A program made the translations under genes and the position numbers. From assembly GCA_963764675.1 (NCBI GenBank), contig CAVXTQ010000001.1, positions 248,001-312,000 on the forward strand: a stretch of DNA of 64,000 nucleotides. The letters are read 5' to 3'. This document shows positions 37,216 to 47,217 of this stretch, in pieces (within the stretch, counting starts at the first letter, position 1; every line of letters begins with the position of its first letter). Source of the DNA: Acidiferrum sp963764675. Lineage in GTDB: Bacteria > Acidobacteriota > Terriglobia > Acidiferrales > UBA7541. The notes below the pieces were generated by a model, which was not told the DNA's origin, did no database searches, and saw only the letters and a list, made by a program, of their open reading frames with translations.

Positions 37216-38581
37216 TCAATCGGCGGCGATGACGACCGCCGCCTCGCCACGCGGCGCGCTGCCGGGATCGGGTCCGAGTTCAATTTCGCGATAGACCAGG
37301 AAAAGCCAGAGGATCCCCAGCACCGTATAGAGTCCCATGAAGCCGATCAGCGTGAACCACGCGTTGCCCGCGGCCACTTTTGGCGAGATGCCGTGGGCCG
37401 TGCGCATCAGGCCGTAGATCAGCCAAGGCTGCCGTCCGAGTTCGGCGGTCATCCATCCGGCGGTGTTGGCGATGTAGGGGAGAGGCACGCAGAGCATCAG
37501 CACCCACAGCATCCACCGCGATTCGTAAAGCTTTCCGCGCCAAAGCATGAGCGCGGCCAGCACCATGACGGCAATGAAGATCGTGCCCAGCCCGACCATC
37601 ACGTGGTAGCTGTAATAGAGCAGCGCGATCGTGTCGGGCCACTGGTCCTCTGGAAACGCATCGAGACCGCGCACGTTCGCGGTCCATGTTCTGTAAGTGA
37701 GGAAGCTCAGCATGTTGGGAACTTCCAGCGGATTGTCGAGCTTGCGTTTTTGGACGTCGGGCTGGCCGAGGATTACGAGCGGCGCGCCGTCCTGCGTGTC
37801 TTGAACAGGCCTTCCATCGCCGCCAGTGTGACCGGCTGATGTTCGGCGATCAACTTGCCCTGCATGTCCCCGGTGGGGAAGAGCTGCAATAGTGCCGCGA
37901 CCGCGCCGACGAGCACGCCGCCTTTACGAACGTGCGGCCGTAGACTTCGTCCCGCTTCGTCAGCAAATAGAACGCGCCGACCGCGGCCATCACGAAGCAG
38001 CCAGTTTGCACTGCGCCGAGCATGGTGTGCGCGTATTGCCAGAGCGCCCATTTGTTCAGCAGCAGCGCCCAGAAACTGGAGAGCTCGATTTCGCCGTGCG
38101 GCCCGAGCCGATAGCCAGTGGGATGTTGCATCCAGGCGTCGGTGGCGACGATGAAATATCCGGAGAGCCACGATCCCAGCCAGACGAGAAACGCCGACCA
38201 CCAGTGGCCGATGCGGCCGAGCTTTTTCTCGCCGAACAAAAACAGTCCGAGAAAGCTGGATTCAAGAAAAAAGGAAAACACGCCTTCCATGGCGAGCGTC
38301 TGGCCGATGACGCCGCCCGCGGCTTTGGAGAACGCCGCCCAGTTGGTGCCGAACTGAAATTCCATGGGGATGCCGGTGACCACGCCGACGGCAAAATTGA
38401 TGCCGAAAATGCGCGCCCAGAATCGCGCGGCGCGGTTGTAGTGCTCGTCGCCGGTGCGCAGCGATTTGGTTTTCAGATACACCAGGAGCAGCGCGAGGCC
38501 CATCGTCAATTGCGGAAAAATATAGTGAAACGTGATGGTGAACGCGAAATGGAGCCGGTGCACCGTGAGCGCTTGTTCCAT
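37216..38581 (-). CDS. cydA: Cytochrome bd-type quinol oxidase subunit I, two frame breaks
   Basis: About 455 residues when read across breaks near 37925 and 37800. The N-terminus has H19 in TFHYIFPQLTMG, the axial haem ligand, plus FGINFAVGVVTGIPMEFQFGTNW and AMEGVFSFFLESSFLG. The middle frame has GDMQGKLIAEHQPVTLAAMEGLF, and the third frame has the GRQPW motif (ELGRQPWLIYGLMRT). The Q-loop is short, as in many non-enteric bd oxidases. CydA carries haems b558, b595 and d and oxidises quinol. It is the first gene of a minus-strand run, with a perfect CRP/FNR-type palindrome 136 bases upstream. The breaks are single-base and are likely sequence errors. Confidence 0.9.
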
Positions 38582-38716
38582 TCCTTACCTTTCGGTCCGC
38601 GCAGAACGAACAACCAATCCGCAGGATGCAACCGTTAAAAGGTTACTCTCTCACACCACTGCTGCGGATCAAGGAAAAATAAACGTGCAGGCTAGCGCAC
38701 CCGGAGTGGTAGTTTC

Positions 38717-38732
38717 TGTGACGAGCGTCACA
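38717..38732. promoter_or_regulatory. Perfect CRP/FNR-family palindrome upstream of cydA
   Basis: TGTGACGAGCGTCACA: half-sites TGTGA and TCACA separated by 6 bases, equal to the CRP consensus; read as TGTGAC-N4-GTCACA the symmetry is perfect. It lies 136 bases before the cydA start and 28 bases past the stop of the RDD gene, so cydA is the likely target. Confidence 0.65.
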
Positions 38733-38759
38733 AATTTCGCGTAAGGGCGGGGTGGAAAG

Positions 38760-39527
38760 TTACGAGCTGTGATACCGGCCGGTGGCGCGATACTGCGAGT
38801 GCACCGCTTCCAGGAAGCGTTCGTTGGCGGGCCAACCGCGAACTTGCACTTCGAGTTTCTCGCCGATGCGCGCGCAGATCTGCGCGGCCATCGATCCTCG
38901 CAACGCGGGATCGAACGTGTCGCGGCGCTGCAGAAAAGTTTCGATCAGGTGCAGCTCGTCGACAGTAATCAGACTCACGTCGTAAGCGGGGGCCGAAGCG
39001 TCTACTCGGGTTTCCTCGAATGGACGGGCAGCGTCCACAGTTTTTTCGTGTACGACGACCGTGCCGGCGACGAAATCGCCCAGCCGTTTATTCTGCTTGC
39101 TGAAGAACACGCTGAAAATGGCGACACCGTAGAAAACCGGCAACTGATCGACAATGCGCAGCAGATTGCGTGCGATGGCGTCGTACGCGTTTATGGGACG
39201 GCCATCATCTTTCATGACGCGCAGTTGGTTGAAACGTTTCCCGGGAGTTTGGCCGTTCCAGGTGGCTTCGAAGAAGGCGAAGTAGCCGTAATAGATGAGA
39301 AACAATCCGACGATTACACCGGCGATGGCCCATTGCGGCGCCACTGATCCGAAAAATCGCAGCGCGGGAACCGCGAGCGCCAGCGCGATGAAAAGGACGA
39401 AAACCACCACAAGTTGAATCGCCGTGTCGGCGGCCATGGCCAGGAACCTGCTGCCGATTCCGGCAAGTGGGAACTCCAGCGAGGTTTGCTCCGGCGTGTC
39501 GATGGTAAGCTTGTCGAGAGGCTCCAT
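38760..39527 (-). CDS. RDD-family membrane protein
   Basis: 255 residues. The RDD domain spans about 20-150: GIGSRFLAMAADTAIQL carries the first Arg and Asp of the name, and helices follow at about 33-55 and 65-90, then ATWNGQTPGKRFNQLRV and RNLLRIVDQLP. The C-terminal 80 residues are soluble and outside the RDD domain. It belongs to a conserved cluster with SpoIIM, DUF58 and MoxR. Its ATG is only 2 bases from the start codon of the divergent spoIIM-like gene, so each ribosome site lies inside the other gene's 5' coding sequence. Confidence 0.9.
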   Translation of the reverse strand: MEPLDKLTIDTPEQTSLEFPLAGIGSRFLAMAADTAIQLVVVFVLFIALALAVPALRFFGSVAPQWAIAGVIVGLFLIYYGYFAFFEATWNGQTPGKRFNQLRVMKDDGRPINAYDAIARNLLRIVDQLPVFYGVAIFSVFFSKQNKRLGDFVAGTVVVHEKTVDAARPFEETRVDASAPAYDVSLITVDELHLIETFLQRRDTFDPALRGSMAAQICARIGEKLEVQVRGWPANERFLEAVHSQYRATGRYHSS

Positions 39528-39529
39528 CC

Positions 39530-40511
39530 GTGATCTCCACGAGCTGGCTTGAGAAGCGGCGGCCGCATTGGAATCGGCTCGAGCAACTCGTCGCCGTCAG
39601 CGGACGCAAAAGCGTGACCGCGCTCAAACCTGCTGAACTGCAGGAATTGGCGCTATTATATCGGCAGTCGGCTTCGGATCTTTCGACGGTGCGCGAAGAT
39701 CCAACCAGCAGGCAGCTGGCGATGTAGTTGAATCAACTGCTGGCCGCGCGCACAACCTGATTTATATGGGCCGGCGTGCGAACAGGCGGGGAATCTGGAC
39801 ATTTTACAAGGACACTTTTCCGGGAATTTTTCGCGAGACGTTTCCCGACACGTTCGCGGCGTTTGTATTGTTTCTGGTTGCGGGTTTGGCGGGCGTATTG
39901 ATGAGCCTGGCCGATCCGGGGTTTTCGCAATATTTTCTGGGTCCGCAGATGATGCAATCGATCGACAATCACAAGATGTGGACGGATTCGATCGTCACCG
40001 TCAAGCCGCTGGCTTCGAGCGGAATCATGACCAACAACATGTCAGTGGCGTTTGCGGCGTTTGCGTTCGGGATCACCGCGGGCATCGGTACGGTGTGGAT
40101 GATGCTGCTCAATGGATTGATGATGGGCGTGGTCGGCGTGGCATGCTGGCGGGAGGGAATGAGTTTGTCGCTGCTGGAGTTTCGTAGCGGCGCACGGCGT
40201 GCTGGAGTTGCCGGCGATTTTCATTGCCGGCGGGGCGGGCCTCGGGATCGCGAAGGGATTGCTGTTTCCTGGTGTGCTGCCCCGGAGCGAATCGCTGGTG
40301 CGGGCGGGGGCGCGAAGTGTGCGCCTGGTGCTGGGGACGATACCGTTGCTGTTGATTGCTGGAATTGTCGAGGGGTTCGTTTCGCCGACTGGGCTGGCGC
40401 CGCGATGATGAAATTTTTGTTGGCCGCGGGATTTGCGACGCTGTTGGTGTTGTACTTGACGAGCTGCGGGAAAGATCGGCCGAAGTTGGTTCGCAGCCTG
40501 CGCCATCGTGA
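39530..40511 (+). CDS. SpoIIM (stage II sporulation protein M)-like membrane protein, several frame breaks
   Basis: Start GTG at 39530 gives ISTSWLEKRRPHWNRLEQLV and ELALLYRQSASDLSTVRED, the family N-terminus. The frame then hits a TAG at 39726, shifts near 39752 (a GC run; two bases appear missing) to NLIYMGRR...TFYKDTFPGIFRETFP, shifts again near 40185 to GVLELPAIFIAGGAGLGIAKG, and again near 40400 to the last helix (KFLLAAGFATLLVLYL). The end is therefore uncertain. The protein has five or six membrane helices; in non-sporulating bacteria its role is unknown. It runs opposite to the DUF58 and MoxR genes, the same inverted position as in Actinobacteria. Errors in sequence are more likely than decay. 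Confidence 0.78.
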
Positions 40512-40569
40512 TCGCGTTGGTGGCGCGGGCGTCTGTCTAAAAGCGCAGAGCGAGCTCTCGCAATCCAAC

Positions 40570-41958
40570 TTAGATCAGGCTGCGTTCTTTGGCGCTCGAG
40601 GTATTGGTTCACGATCGCCGAAGAGAGTCGTGCGGGATCAACCTCCAGCGTCAGCGCGCCTTGCTGACGCAGCGTGCGTAGCAGGACGTCGCGGCGTTGC
40701 ACGATTTCTTGCGCGGCAACGTGGCGGAACATTTCGCGCGCGGTTTCGGGACGCTCGCGGAGAAGTCCGCGCAGTTCCGGCTGGCCAATCACGGTGAAGA
40801 GCACGAGATGGCGGCGCGCCAGTCGCGAAGCGCTTTCGATCACTTCCGGAGTGGTGGCGGTTTCGGAAAGATCGGTGAGCCAGACGACCAGGCTGCGGCG
40901 TTTTTGGAACGTCAGCAGGGCTTCGGCGGCGCGCTGATGATCGGCTTCAAGTTCCTCGCCTTTCACTTGCGCGAGTCCTTCGAGCAGTGCGCGCAAGTGG
41001 CCTGCCCCGCGCCCGGCGGCAAGCGTTGCTGGACGCGCCGGCCGTAGGCCAGCATGGCCACACGATCGCCGGAATAGAGCGCGACCTGCGCGAGAGAAAG
41101 CGCGGCGCCAGCCGCGTAGTCCAGCTTGCTGAGTCCCAGGACGCGGGCGCGCAGCAGGCGGCCGGCATCGAGGACGATCCACACCGTTTGGCTGCGCTCG
41201 ATGCGGTGGACTTGGCTGATCAATTTTCCGCGGCGCGCCGTTGCGCTCCAGCAGATGTCGCGCCACTCGTCGCCCTCGCGATATTCGCGCAAGCTTTCAA
41301 ACTCGCGTCCTTGTCCGCGTTGGCGCTGGTGGCGTTTTTCCATCGCGATTTGGCGGCTGCGAATCAGGTAGATGGTGTCTTGCTTGGACTCTTCGAGATT
41401 CGGATAGACGCGAACGGTTTGCGTAAGTGGCGCGATGGCCCAGCGCTCCGCAATGCGCATCGCGCTTTGATAGCGCAGGTAAACGTCTGCCGAAGCGCGC
41501 ATCCCCTCGCTCGCCGGGCCGAATGACGTACTCTGCGGTTCCGTCGTTTTGCTTGTTTGACGCGGTGATTTCCAACGCGGAGTGCCGCATCGGAAGCTGG
41601 CGGAGCATCGTCGAAGACTTGCACGGTCACCGGAAGCGCGTCGGAGTTTTGCAGCTCGAGGGTGCATCGTAGCTTGACGCCGAGCTGCGGCGGCTGCGGT
41701 CCAGACGCGGCTGCACTTCGATTTGCGCCGGGCCGGGGAAGGCGGCGCAGATCCCAAATCCAAAGCGCGAGCACCGCGACGTCCCAGAGCGCCAGGGCGT
41801 AGAGGAATCGCGAGTCGCTCCATGCCGGGCCGAGCCAGATCAGCCCGATAAGCAGCAGGAGGAAAAAACGCCGGCCGAACGCAAACGGAGATACGCTTGG
41901 CGGGCCTCGCCGAAGCCGCGCATCGTCCGGCGGAATCGAGATGAGCCAGCTCGCTCAT
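40570..41958 (-). CDS. DUF58 protein with VWA-like fold, several frame breaks
   Basis: Reconstructed length about 460 residues. It starts at the ATG at 41958, overlapping the moxR stop by four bases (ATGA). Two membrane helices follow in another frame (RFFLLLLIGLIWLG; LYALALWDVAVLALWIWDL). The DUF58 signature (SLREYREGDEWRDICWSATARRGKL then VWIVLDAGRLL) is in the frame covering about 41530-41000, and LVVWLTDLSE to NQYLE in the frame covering about 41000-40590. The natural end KERSLI-stop at 40570 needs one more single-base shift. At least four breaks. DUF58 proteins act with MoxR ATPases and resemble von Willebrand A proteins; the cellular role is not settled. Confidence 0.78.
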
Positions 41959-42904
41959 TTGGGAACTTCAACGGAGCGCACGATTTCGCGGACGACTTGG
42001 TCGCGCGGTCATGCCTTCGAGGTCGGCTTCGGGTTTCAAGACCAGGCGATGACGAAGAATCGGCGGTGCGGCGGCCTTGACGTCATCGGGGATGAGATAG
42101 TCGCGGCCTTCGGTGGCGGCGATGGCTTTGGCGAAGAGCATCAAGCTGATGGCGGCGCGGGGGCTGGCGCCGAGGCTCACCGCCGCGGAATTGCGCGTGC
42201 GCGCGCACCAGAGTGACGATGTACTTGAAGAGTGCGGGTTCAACGCGGACGGCCGCGGTCTCTTGCCTTGCCGCCAGCAAAACCTCCATGGGCACGGCTG
42301 CGAAATTCAGTCGCTGCAACTCGCGTGGATCGAAGCCGTCTTGATAGTTTTGCAAAATTTGCGCTTCCTGCTCCGCGTCGGGATACCCGATGCGAATTTT
42401 CACCAGGAAGCGATCGAGTTGCGCTTCCGGCAGCGGGTAGGTGCCTTCAAACTCGACGGGATTTTGCGTGGCGAAGACGGCGAAGGATTTCGAGAGCGCG
42501 TAGCGGGTGCCGTCGATGGTCACTTGCTTTTCTTCCATGGCTTCGAGCAGCGCGGATTGGGTCCGCGGCGGAGTGCGGTTGATTTCGTCAACGAGCAGCA
42601 GGTCGGTGAAGATCGGGCCGCGATGCAGCGTGAAGGCGCTGGTGGAAAGATTGAAGATGTTCGCGCCGAGAATATCGGCGGGCATCAGGTCCGGAGTGCA
42701 CTGCACGCGCTGAAATTTCAGTTGAAAGATATGCGCGAGCACTTTAACCGCGAGCGTTTTCGCCAGGCCGGGCACGCCTTCGATCAGCGCGTGGCCTCCC
42801 ACCAATAGCACGAGCAGAAGTTGGTCCAGCGATTCGCGCTGTCCGACGATCGCTTTGCCTAGCTCGGTTCGGACGTGCGCCGCTAATTCGGTGGTTTTGT
42901 TCAT
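41955..42904 (-). CDS. MoxR-family AAA+ ATPase, two frame breaks
   Basis: About 316 residues. It begins MNKTTELAAHVRTELGKAIVGQ, with Walker A GVPGLAKT, Walker B LLLVDEINR, the ATQNPVEFEGTYPLPEAQLDRF block and the sensor region; the C-terminal lid continues in a second frame (SLGASPRAAISLMLFAKAIAATEGRDYL) and ends in a third (REIVRSVEVPK). Breaks near 42205 and 42005 both fall in GCGCGC runs. MoxR ATPases are chaperone-like and work with DUF58 or VWA partners encoded next door. Both ends overlap neighbours by four bases (ATGA), so the genes are translationally coupled. Confidence 0.9.
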
Positions 42905-44087
42905 GCCGGGTGCCTTTCGGTCGAATGCGCATGCCGCAATTCCAGGCGTGCATAGTCAAAGATCTCCTGCACGAGTCTCAGTGTTTCCGCGTCGCTGATC
43001 TTCGCGCTTTGCATCGCTCGTTCGGCGCGGCTGAGCGTATCGGAAAACTGTTCTTCGTTCCACGCCAAGGCCTTTCCGGCGCTGTGCACGAGCTCCGCGT
43101 CCGGGGCGTTCGCGGGGAGCCCAAGCTGGCGAGTCAATTGGAAACGCAGCCGCTGGCTGGCGATGCGAACGGCGGCCGATCCTGCATGCGCGGAGGAATA
43201 CAGGTCGCCCAGCGTTTCGACGAACTCCAACGGAGACAACCGGAAATTCTTGCTGGCACGCTGATCGGGCCCTGCCGGCGCGAGTACGTGAAGAGGACTG
43301 CCAGGAACACAATTCCGAATTGCGCAGCGCCCCAAGGTAGAGGAGTGCGCGTTAGATAGTTCCAAAGCGAACCGTGTACTCCGTGAAAATATTCGTCCCA
43401 AAAGACCTGGGTTCCATCTGACGGTCCCACGGAATTGAGGAAGAGCGCCAGATTCCCCGAATCGCGAATTCCTCCGTTGGTCAAGGGACCGGACGCGCCC
43501 CACCAGATCACCTGTCCCTTACCGACGTGATAGGTGATCACCGCCGCGGTGCTGTCATTGCTGTAAACCACCAGTTGCGACGCAGTTTTCGGGTGCCATT
43601 GATCGGGAGCGATCATGCTGATCTGCGGAGCGCCGCGCACGATCGGAGAGGGGAGCCGTGCCGGGAACGTCGTGTTCTCGTCGAGCGCGAAACCCTCAGA
43701 GAAAATCGAAGATTGCGGCAACAATTGTGTCGCGCCCCATCCGGTTGCCACGATGCGTCCGCCCTTTTGCAAGAACTCGGCAATCGCGGATTTTTCTTCC
43801 ATCGTTGGAGGTTGCAGAGGCTCCGCAAGAATCAGCACTTGTGTCTTAGCGTCCCCGGCTATCTCGGTGGGGGACTGCTCCCAGCGCGCGACCTGGTAAC
43901 CCAAATCCTGCAAGAGAAGGTAGGCGCCCTTGGCGTCATCCCAGTCCGCCGAATAGCTGGAGGGAAAGGAGGTGTTTCCCGTACTGCGCTTGGGAGTAAG
44001 AAACGTGGAAGCGACCAGCAGAACGGCGAGCAAGACGCCGGCGCCGATCAGGAGTTTGCGGTCGCCGCTGTCGAGGGCGTGAGGCAT
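42901..44087 (-). CDS. DUF4350 membrane protein, one frame break
   Basis: About 395 residues. Membrane helix at about 12-30 (LLIGAGVLLAVLLVASTFL), then a GATase-like/DUF4350 soluble domain (DWDDAKGAYLLLQDLGYQVARWE; GGRIVATGWGA) and a second helix near 260-280. The frame breaks near 43270, where one G seems missing from a G-run, and continues with SPLEFVETLGDLYSSAHAGSAAVRIA and a helical C-terminus ending at 42901. It overlaps the DUF4129 gene (40 bases) upstream and moxR (4 bases) downstream. DUF4350 proteins are constant partners of MoxR/DUF58 clusters; no activity is known. Confidence 0.82.
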
Positions 44088-45091
44088 CCCATTTTCTCCA
44101 GATGTGTTCGAGCGTCGTACCAGTCTTCGGCCGAAGCAGGACGATAGCCGTACCAGATCAACTCAAAATGTCGAGTGAACTCCCGGAGCAACTTTTGCTC
44201 CTTCGGATGCGGGTCCAGCAAACGTAGGCACTCGCGTGGCGTGCGCGCGCGGTCGCGTTTGAGCAGGCCGAGGCCTTCGAGATGGACCACGGCAGCCCAA
44301 TAGGCGCAGTGCACCGCTTCGCGATGGTCGCCGCGCTTGGCGGCAGCCAAAGCGTCCTTCGCCCACTCCCGCGAATCGTTTGCATCGATCGCGCTATCAG
44401 CGGGCGCGGGGACGACTCGCCTTGCGCTTGAGAGGCTTCGCAAGACCCAGATCCAAAGCACCACGAAGGCAATGCCAACGACGACCCACGCAATGACATT
44501 TCCGGCTTTCGCGCCCAGGTGCAGCCGCGACAAGAGCCGATAGACTTTCTCCGCAAGCCAGCGGGCGATGCGCGCTTCAAGGATTTCCATTTGGCTGGGT
44601 CCCTGCAAGTCCGCAAATTCTCGCCGGCGCAGGATTTTCTCCAACTGTTCGCGCGCGGCCGCGGGAGACGTCGCCTTCGGTCCATTTTCCATTTCCGCCG
44701 CCGCATTGCGCATCGCGGCGAGGCGGCTTTCGATTTCGTGCAACGCGGGCTTGGCTGGATCGTGCTCGTATTGTTGCAGTCTGGACGCTAGCCAGTCCGT
44801 GGAAACTTCGATGCGGTCGTCGCCACTGCGCACCAGCCACGTGCGAGGCAGAGATTTGCGAAGCTGAGGAATCTCTTCGGGGCGCTTTAGGGATGCGGCG
44901 CAGCGATCCAGTTCGGCTTCGTAGGCGGGCAGTCCCAGTTCCGTCGCATTCTGAGGTTGGTTCTGCGGAGTCCGCGCCGGAACGGCCGCCGGCAAGAACG
45001 CGGCGCAAGAGACGAAGGCAAGGAGTCGCATCCGTCGCAGTGCCGTGAGTCCGTGCCGTTGGATGAGAAAGCTACGCAACGGAGGGAGCAC
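44048..45091 (-). CDS. DUF4129 membrane protein
   Basis: Up to 347 residues. A signal peptide (LLAFVSCAAFLPAAVPA) precedes a helical periplasmic region with a conserved AREQLEKILRRREFAD segment, one membrane helix at about 203-225 (VIAWVVVGIAFVVLWIWVL) and the cytoplasmic DUF4129 domain (AVHCAYWAAVVHLEGLGLL, TPRECLRLL, FELIWYGYRPAS). The start is unsettled: GTG at 45091 overlaps the upstream gene, while ATG at 45031 begins exactly at the signal peptide; neither has a strong ribosome site. This gene is unbroken, unlike its downstream neighbours. Confidence 0.82.
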   Translation of the reverse strand: MLPPLRSFLIQRHGLTALRRMRLLAFVSCAAFLPAAVPARTPQNQPQNATELGLPAYEAELDRCAASLKRPEEIPQLRKSLPRTWLVRSGDDRIEVSTDWLASRLQQYEHDPAKPALHEIESRLAAMRNAAAEMENGPKATSPAAAREQLEKILRRREFADLQGPSQMEILEARIARWLAEKVYRLLSRLHLGAKAGNVIAWVVVGIAFVVLWIWVLRSLSSARRVVPAPADSAIDANDSREWAKDALAAAKRGDHREAVHCAYWAAVVHLEGLGLLKRDRARTPRECLRLLDPHPKEQKLLREFTRHFELIWYGYRPASAEDWYDARTHLEKMGCLTPSTAATANS

Positions 45092-45929
45092 TGGGGGCTG
45101 GGTTCGTACCCAGCGAGGCCATCAGGTGCTGAATGTCAAAAGCTTCCTTACGCACCCGCAGGTTGTAATACATCAGCGAGAACGCGATGGTGCCGATGGG
45201 CGCTGCCAGGACTTGCGAGACGAAGGCGGCGAGATGCTGCCCGAACAGAATCGCGAACGGCACGTGTTGGTGGGTTCTTGCCACGTTAAACATGAAGAAA
45301 AGCAATGGAAACTGAAAAATGGCCGTCACCAGAGAAGTGACCGTCCAAACCATCAGGAAGATCACGAATATCTGCAGCGCGTAATCCTTTGTGAGCTCCA
45401 TGCTCCGCTCGATCGACCGGATCGCTTTGGAGTCTTCCAGCATGGACACGGGAACCGCTAGCGCGGTGCGGCAAAAAAGAATGATTCCTGGAACAATCAG
45501 CAGCAGAAAGCCGACGCCGACAACGAAACCCACAAGCATCAGAATAATAATGACTCGTACGGCCTTCCCCCCCACCCGTTTGTAGCATTCGCGCAGGCTG
45601 ACTGTCCGGCGCAGGTAGAGGTCGGAGACAGCAAAAACGGTAGCCGCTTGCGCAGCGCCCAGCAAGAAGAGGTACAGAAGCATGAAGAGGAAGAATCCGG
45701 CAATTGCCCCGCCGATCATTCCCGCGGACGGCGGCACAACGCCTCTCGGCGTTTGAGTGCTTACCGCCTTTATCGATTGCATTGCGGCGATGCCGACATT
45801 GACCAGGAGCAGCACAAGAAACGGCAGCGAGGTGATCCCCGTGAACAGCCAGAAGTAATTCTTGTATAGGTTGAAGGTGCGGTCCAAAACCTCACCGAGG
45901 CTCATTGGACGCAAGTCTACGTCTGCCAT
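45072..45929 (-). CDS. Six-helix membrane protein at the head of the MoxR cluster
   Basis: 285 residues, with the ATG at 45929 and GGAGG five bases upstream. The N-terminus DLRPMSLGEVLDRTFNLYKNYFWLF resembles the DUF7544/glycerophosphodiester-phosphodiesterase membrane-domain type proteins, followed by about six hydrophobic helices (about 30-52, 72-98, 120-150, 190-215, 230-255). No catalytic residues are evident. It is probably the first gene of the operon and overlaps the DUF4129 start by about 20 bases if the GTG start is used. I cannot assign an activity. Confidence 0.78.
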   Translation of the reverse strand: MADVDLRPMSLGEVLDRTFNLYKNYFWLFTGITSLPFLVLLLVNVGIAAMQSIKAVSTQTPRGVVPPSAGMIGGAIAGFFLFMLLYLFLLGAAQAATVFAVSDLYLRRTVSLRECYKRVGGKAVRVIIILMLVGFVVGVGFLLLIVPGIILFCRTALAVPVSMLEDSKAIRSIERSMELTKDYALQIFVIFLMVWTVTSLVTAIFQFPLLFFMFNVARTHQHVPFAILFGQHLAAFVSQVLAAPIGTIAFSLMYYNLRVRKEAFDIQHLMASLGTNPAPSAPSVA

Positions 45930-46132
45930 CGGGCCTCCCAAGTCGAACCTAGCGGCGATCGGAGCAGCTAGCGGGACAACACATAGGGTAATCGCCGCCG
46001 CACGTATTCATCGTCGCATAACCTAAAGCCCTTTTCGGAGCGCTTCTGATGATCGCGCGGCCAAAGTGGCAACTCGGCGCTTACAGCTTCGCTTCAAGAA
46101 CGAGAGGCTTTTTGTAGTAATCTTATTTCGCG

Positions 46133-46209
46133 GGGGCTGTAGCTCAGATGGATAGAGCGTAGGTTTCCTAAACCTTAGGTCGGGAGTTCGAGCCTCCCCA
46201 GCCCCACCA
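46133..46209 (+). tRNA. tRNA-Arg (anticodon CCU)
   Basis: A complete cloverleaf: acceptor GGGGCTG pairs with CAGCCCC (46199-46205), D-arm GCTC..GAGC, anticodon loop TTCCTAA giving CCU, T-arm GGGAG-TTCGAGC-CTCCC, discriminator A and an encoded CCA (46207-46209). One T-T mismatch is at the top of the anticodon stem. It reads AGG arginine codons. tRNA genes are common integration targets and the gene content to its right is more accessory-like. Confidence 0.95.
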
Positions 46210-46513
46210 CTTATCTCCTAGACGATTCAGGTCTTACCTCAGCCTGGTTTCTGTCGCTGGTTATCATAATTCGACGAGTGTCATAAAAGTGTCATAGTCC
46301 TTTTGCTGCTCTTATCTAGATTCTTCTAGATTCTCGCGTACTGTTGGAGAATGCCGACCGGGCGAAACTCGTCCAATCACACGTTCTCAATTGGGGTTGA
46401 CTTTGTGGGTTTCCAAAAGCGGTCACGGGCTCTCCTGTCTAGGAGAGGAAACGGGACCGCAGTATACCATCCTAAATTCGGCGGGCCGTCACTGCCTCGA
46501 AACTTATCAGGAG
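46210..46513. other. Intergenic region right of the tRNA
   Basis: 304 bases between the tRNA and the 3' end of the VIT gene. I see no gene, no integrase remnant and no second copy of the tRNA 3' end in this stretch. Confidence 0.45.
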
Positions 46514-47217
46514 TCAGACTGCGGCGACTGTTCCGAACAGCAACCCGACACCCGCAGTCAGCGCCATAGCTGCCGCGCCCCAGAACGTGACACGTATCGC
46601 GCCAACAGTTACCCCTGCGCCACCGGCGTATGCAGCCAACCCTCCTAGAAGCGCCAGGAAGGCCAGTGATGTTCCGGAAACAAGAGGGATCAAACCTGCC
46701 GCCGGAGACGACGGCAGTAACCAAGAGAGGCATGGCCGCTCCAACAGCGAAGCTGCCAGCCGATGCCAACGCAGCCTGAATGGGACGTGCACGGAGAGCT
46801 TCGGAAATGCCGAATTCGTCGCGGGCATGCGCACCTAACGCGTCATGCGCCATCAGCTGCTGGGCGACCTGTTTCGCGAGGGAAGGATCGAGTCCGCGAG
46901 CGACATAGATGGCCATCAATTCCTTGTGCTCGCCTTTGTCGTCTGCTTTGAGTTCCGCGCGCTCGAGCTTCGAGCTCGGCCTGTTCGGTGTCTGCCTGTG
47001 AGTGGACAGACACGTATTCTCCAGCAGCCATCGACATAGCCCCGGCCACCAGGCCGGCCACTCCGGCAACCAAACGTTACTGTGAGTTGCATGCGCAGCC
47101 GCGACCCCGAGCACTAGACTCGATGTCGACAGGATGCCGTCGTTAGCCCCAAGTACCGCCGCACGCAGCCAGAGCAATGCGTCCTGTGCGGTGCAGTTCT
47201 TTGTTACTCACAGGCAT
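46514..47217 (-). CDS. VIT1/CCC1-family iron/manganese transporter, about four frame breaks
   Basis: The reconstructed protein is about 234 residues: MPVSNKELHRTGRI, then LRAAVLGANDGILSTSSLVLGVAAA (helix 1 with the family GANDG motif), VAGVAGLVAGAMSMAAGEYVSVHSQ (helix 2, Met-rich, typical), the cytosolic metal-binding loop (ELMAIYVARGLDPSLAKQVAQQLM then HARDEFGI), and three more helices to VGLLFGTVAAV. Breaks lie near 47190, 47073, 46965 and 46705. VIT proteins sequester Fe2+ or Mn2+ by H+ antiport. The conserved sequence across all breaks argues for base-calling errors. Confidence 0.82.
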
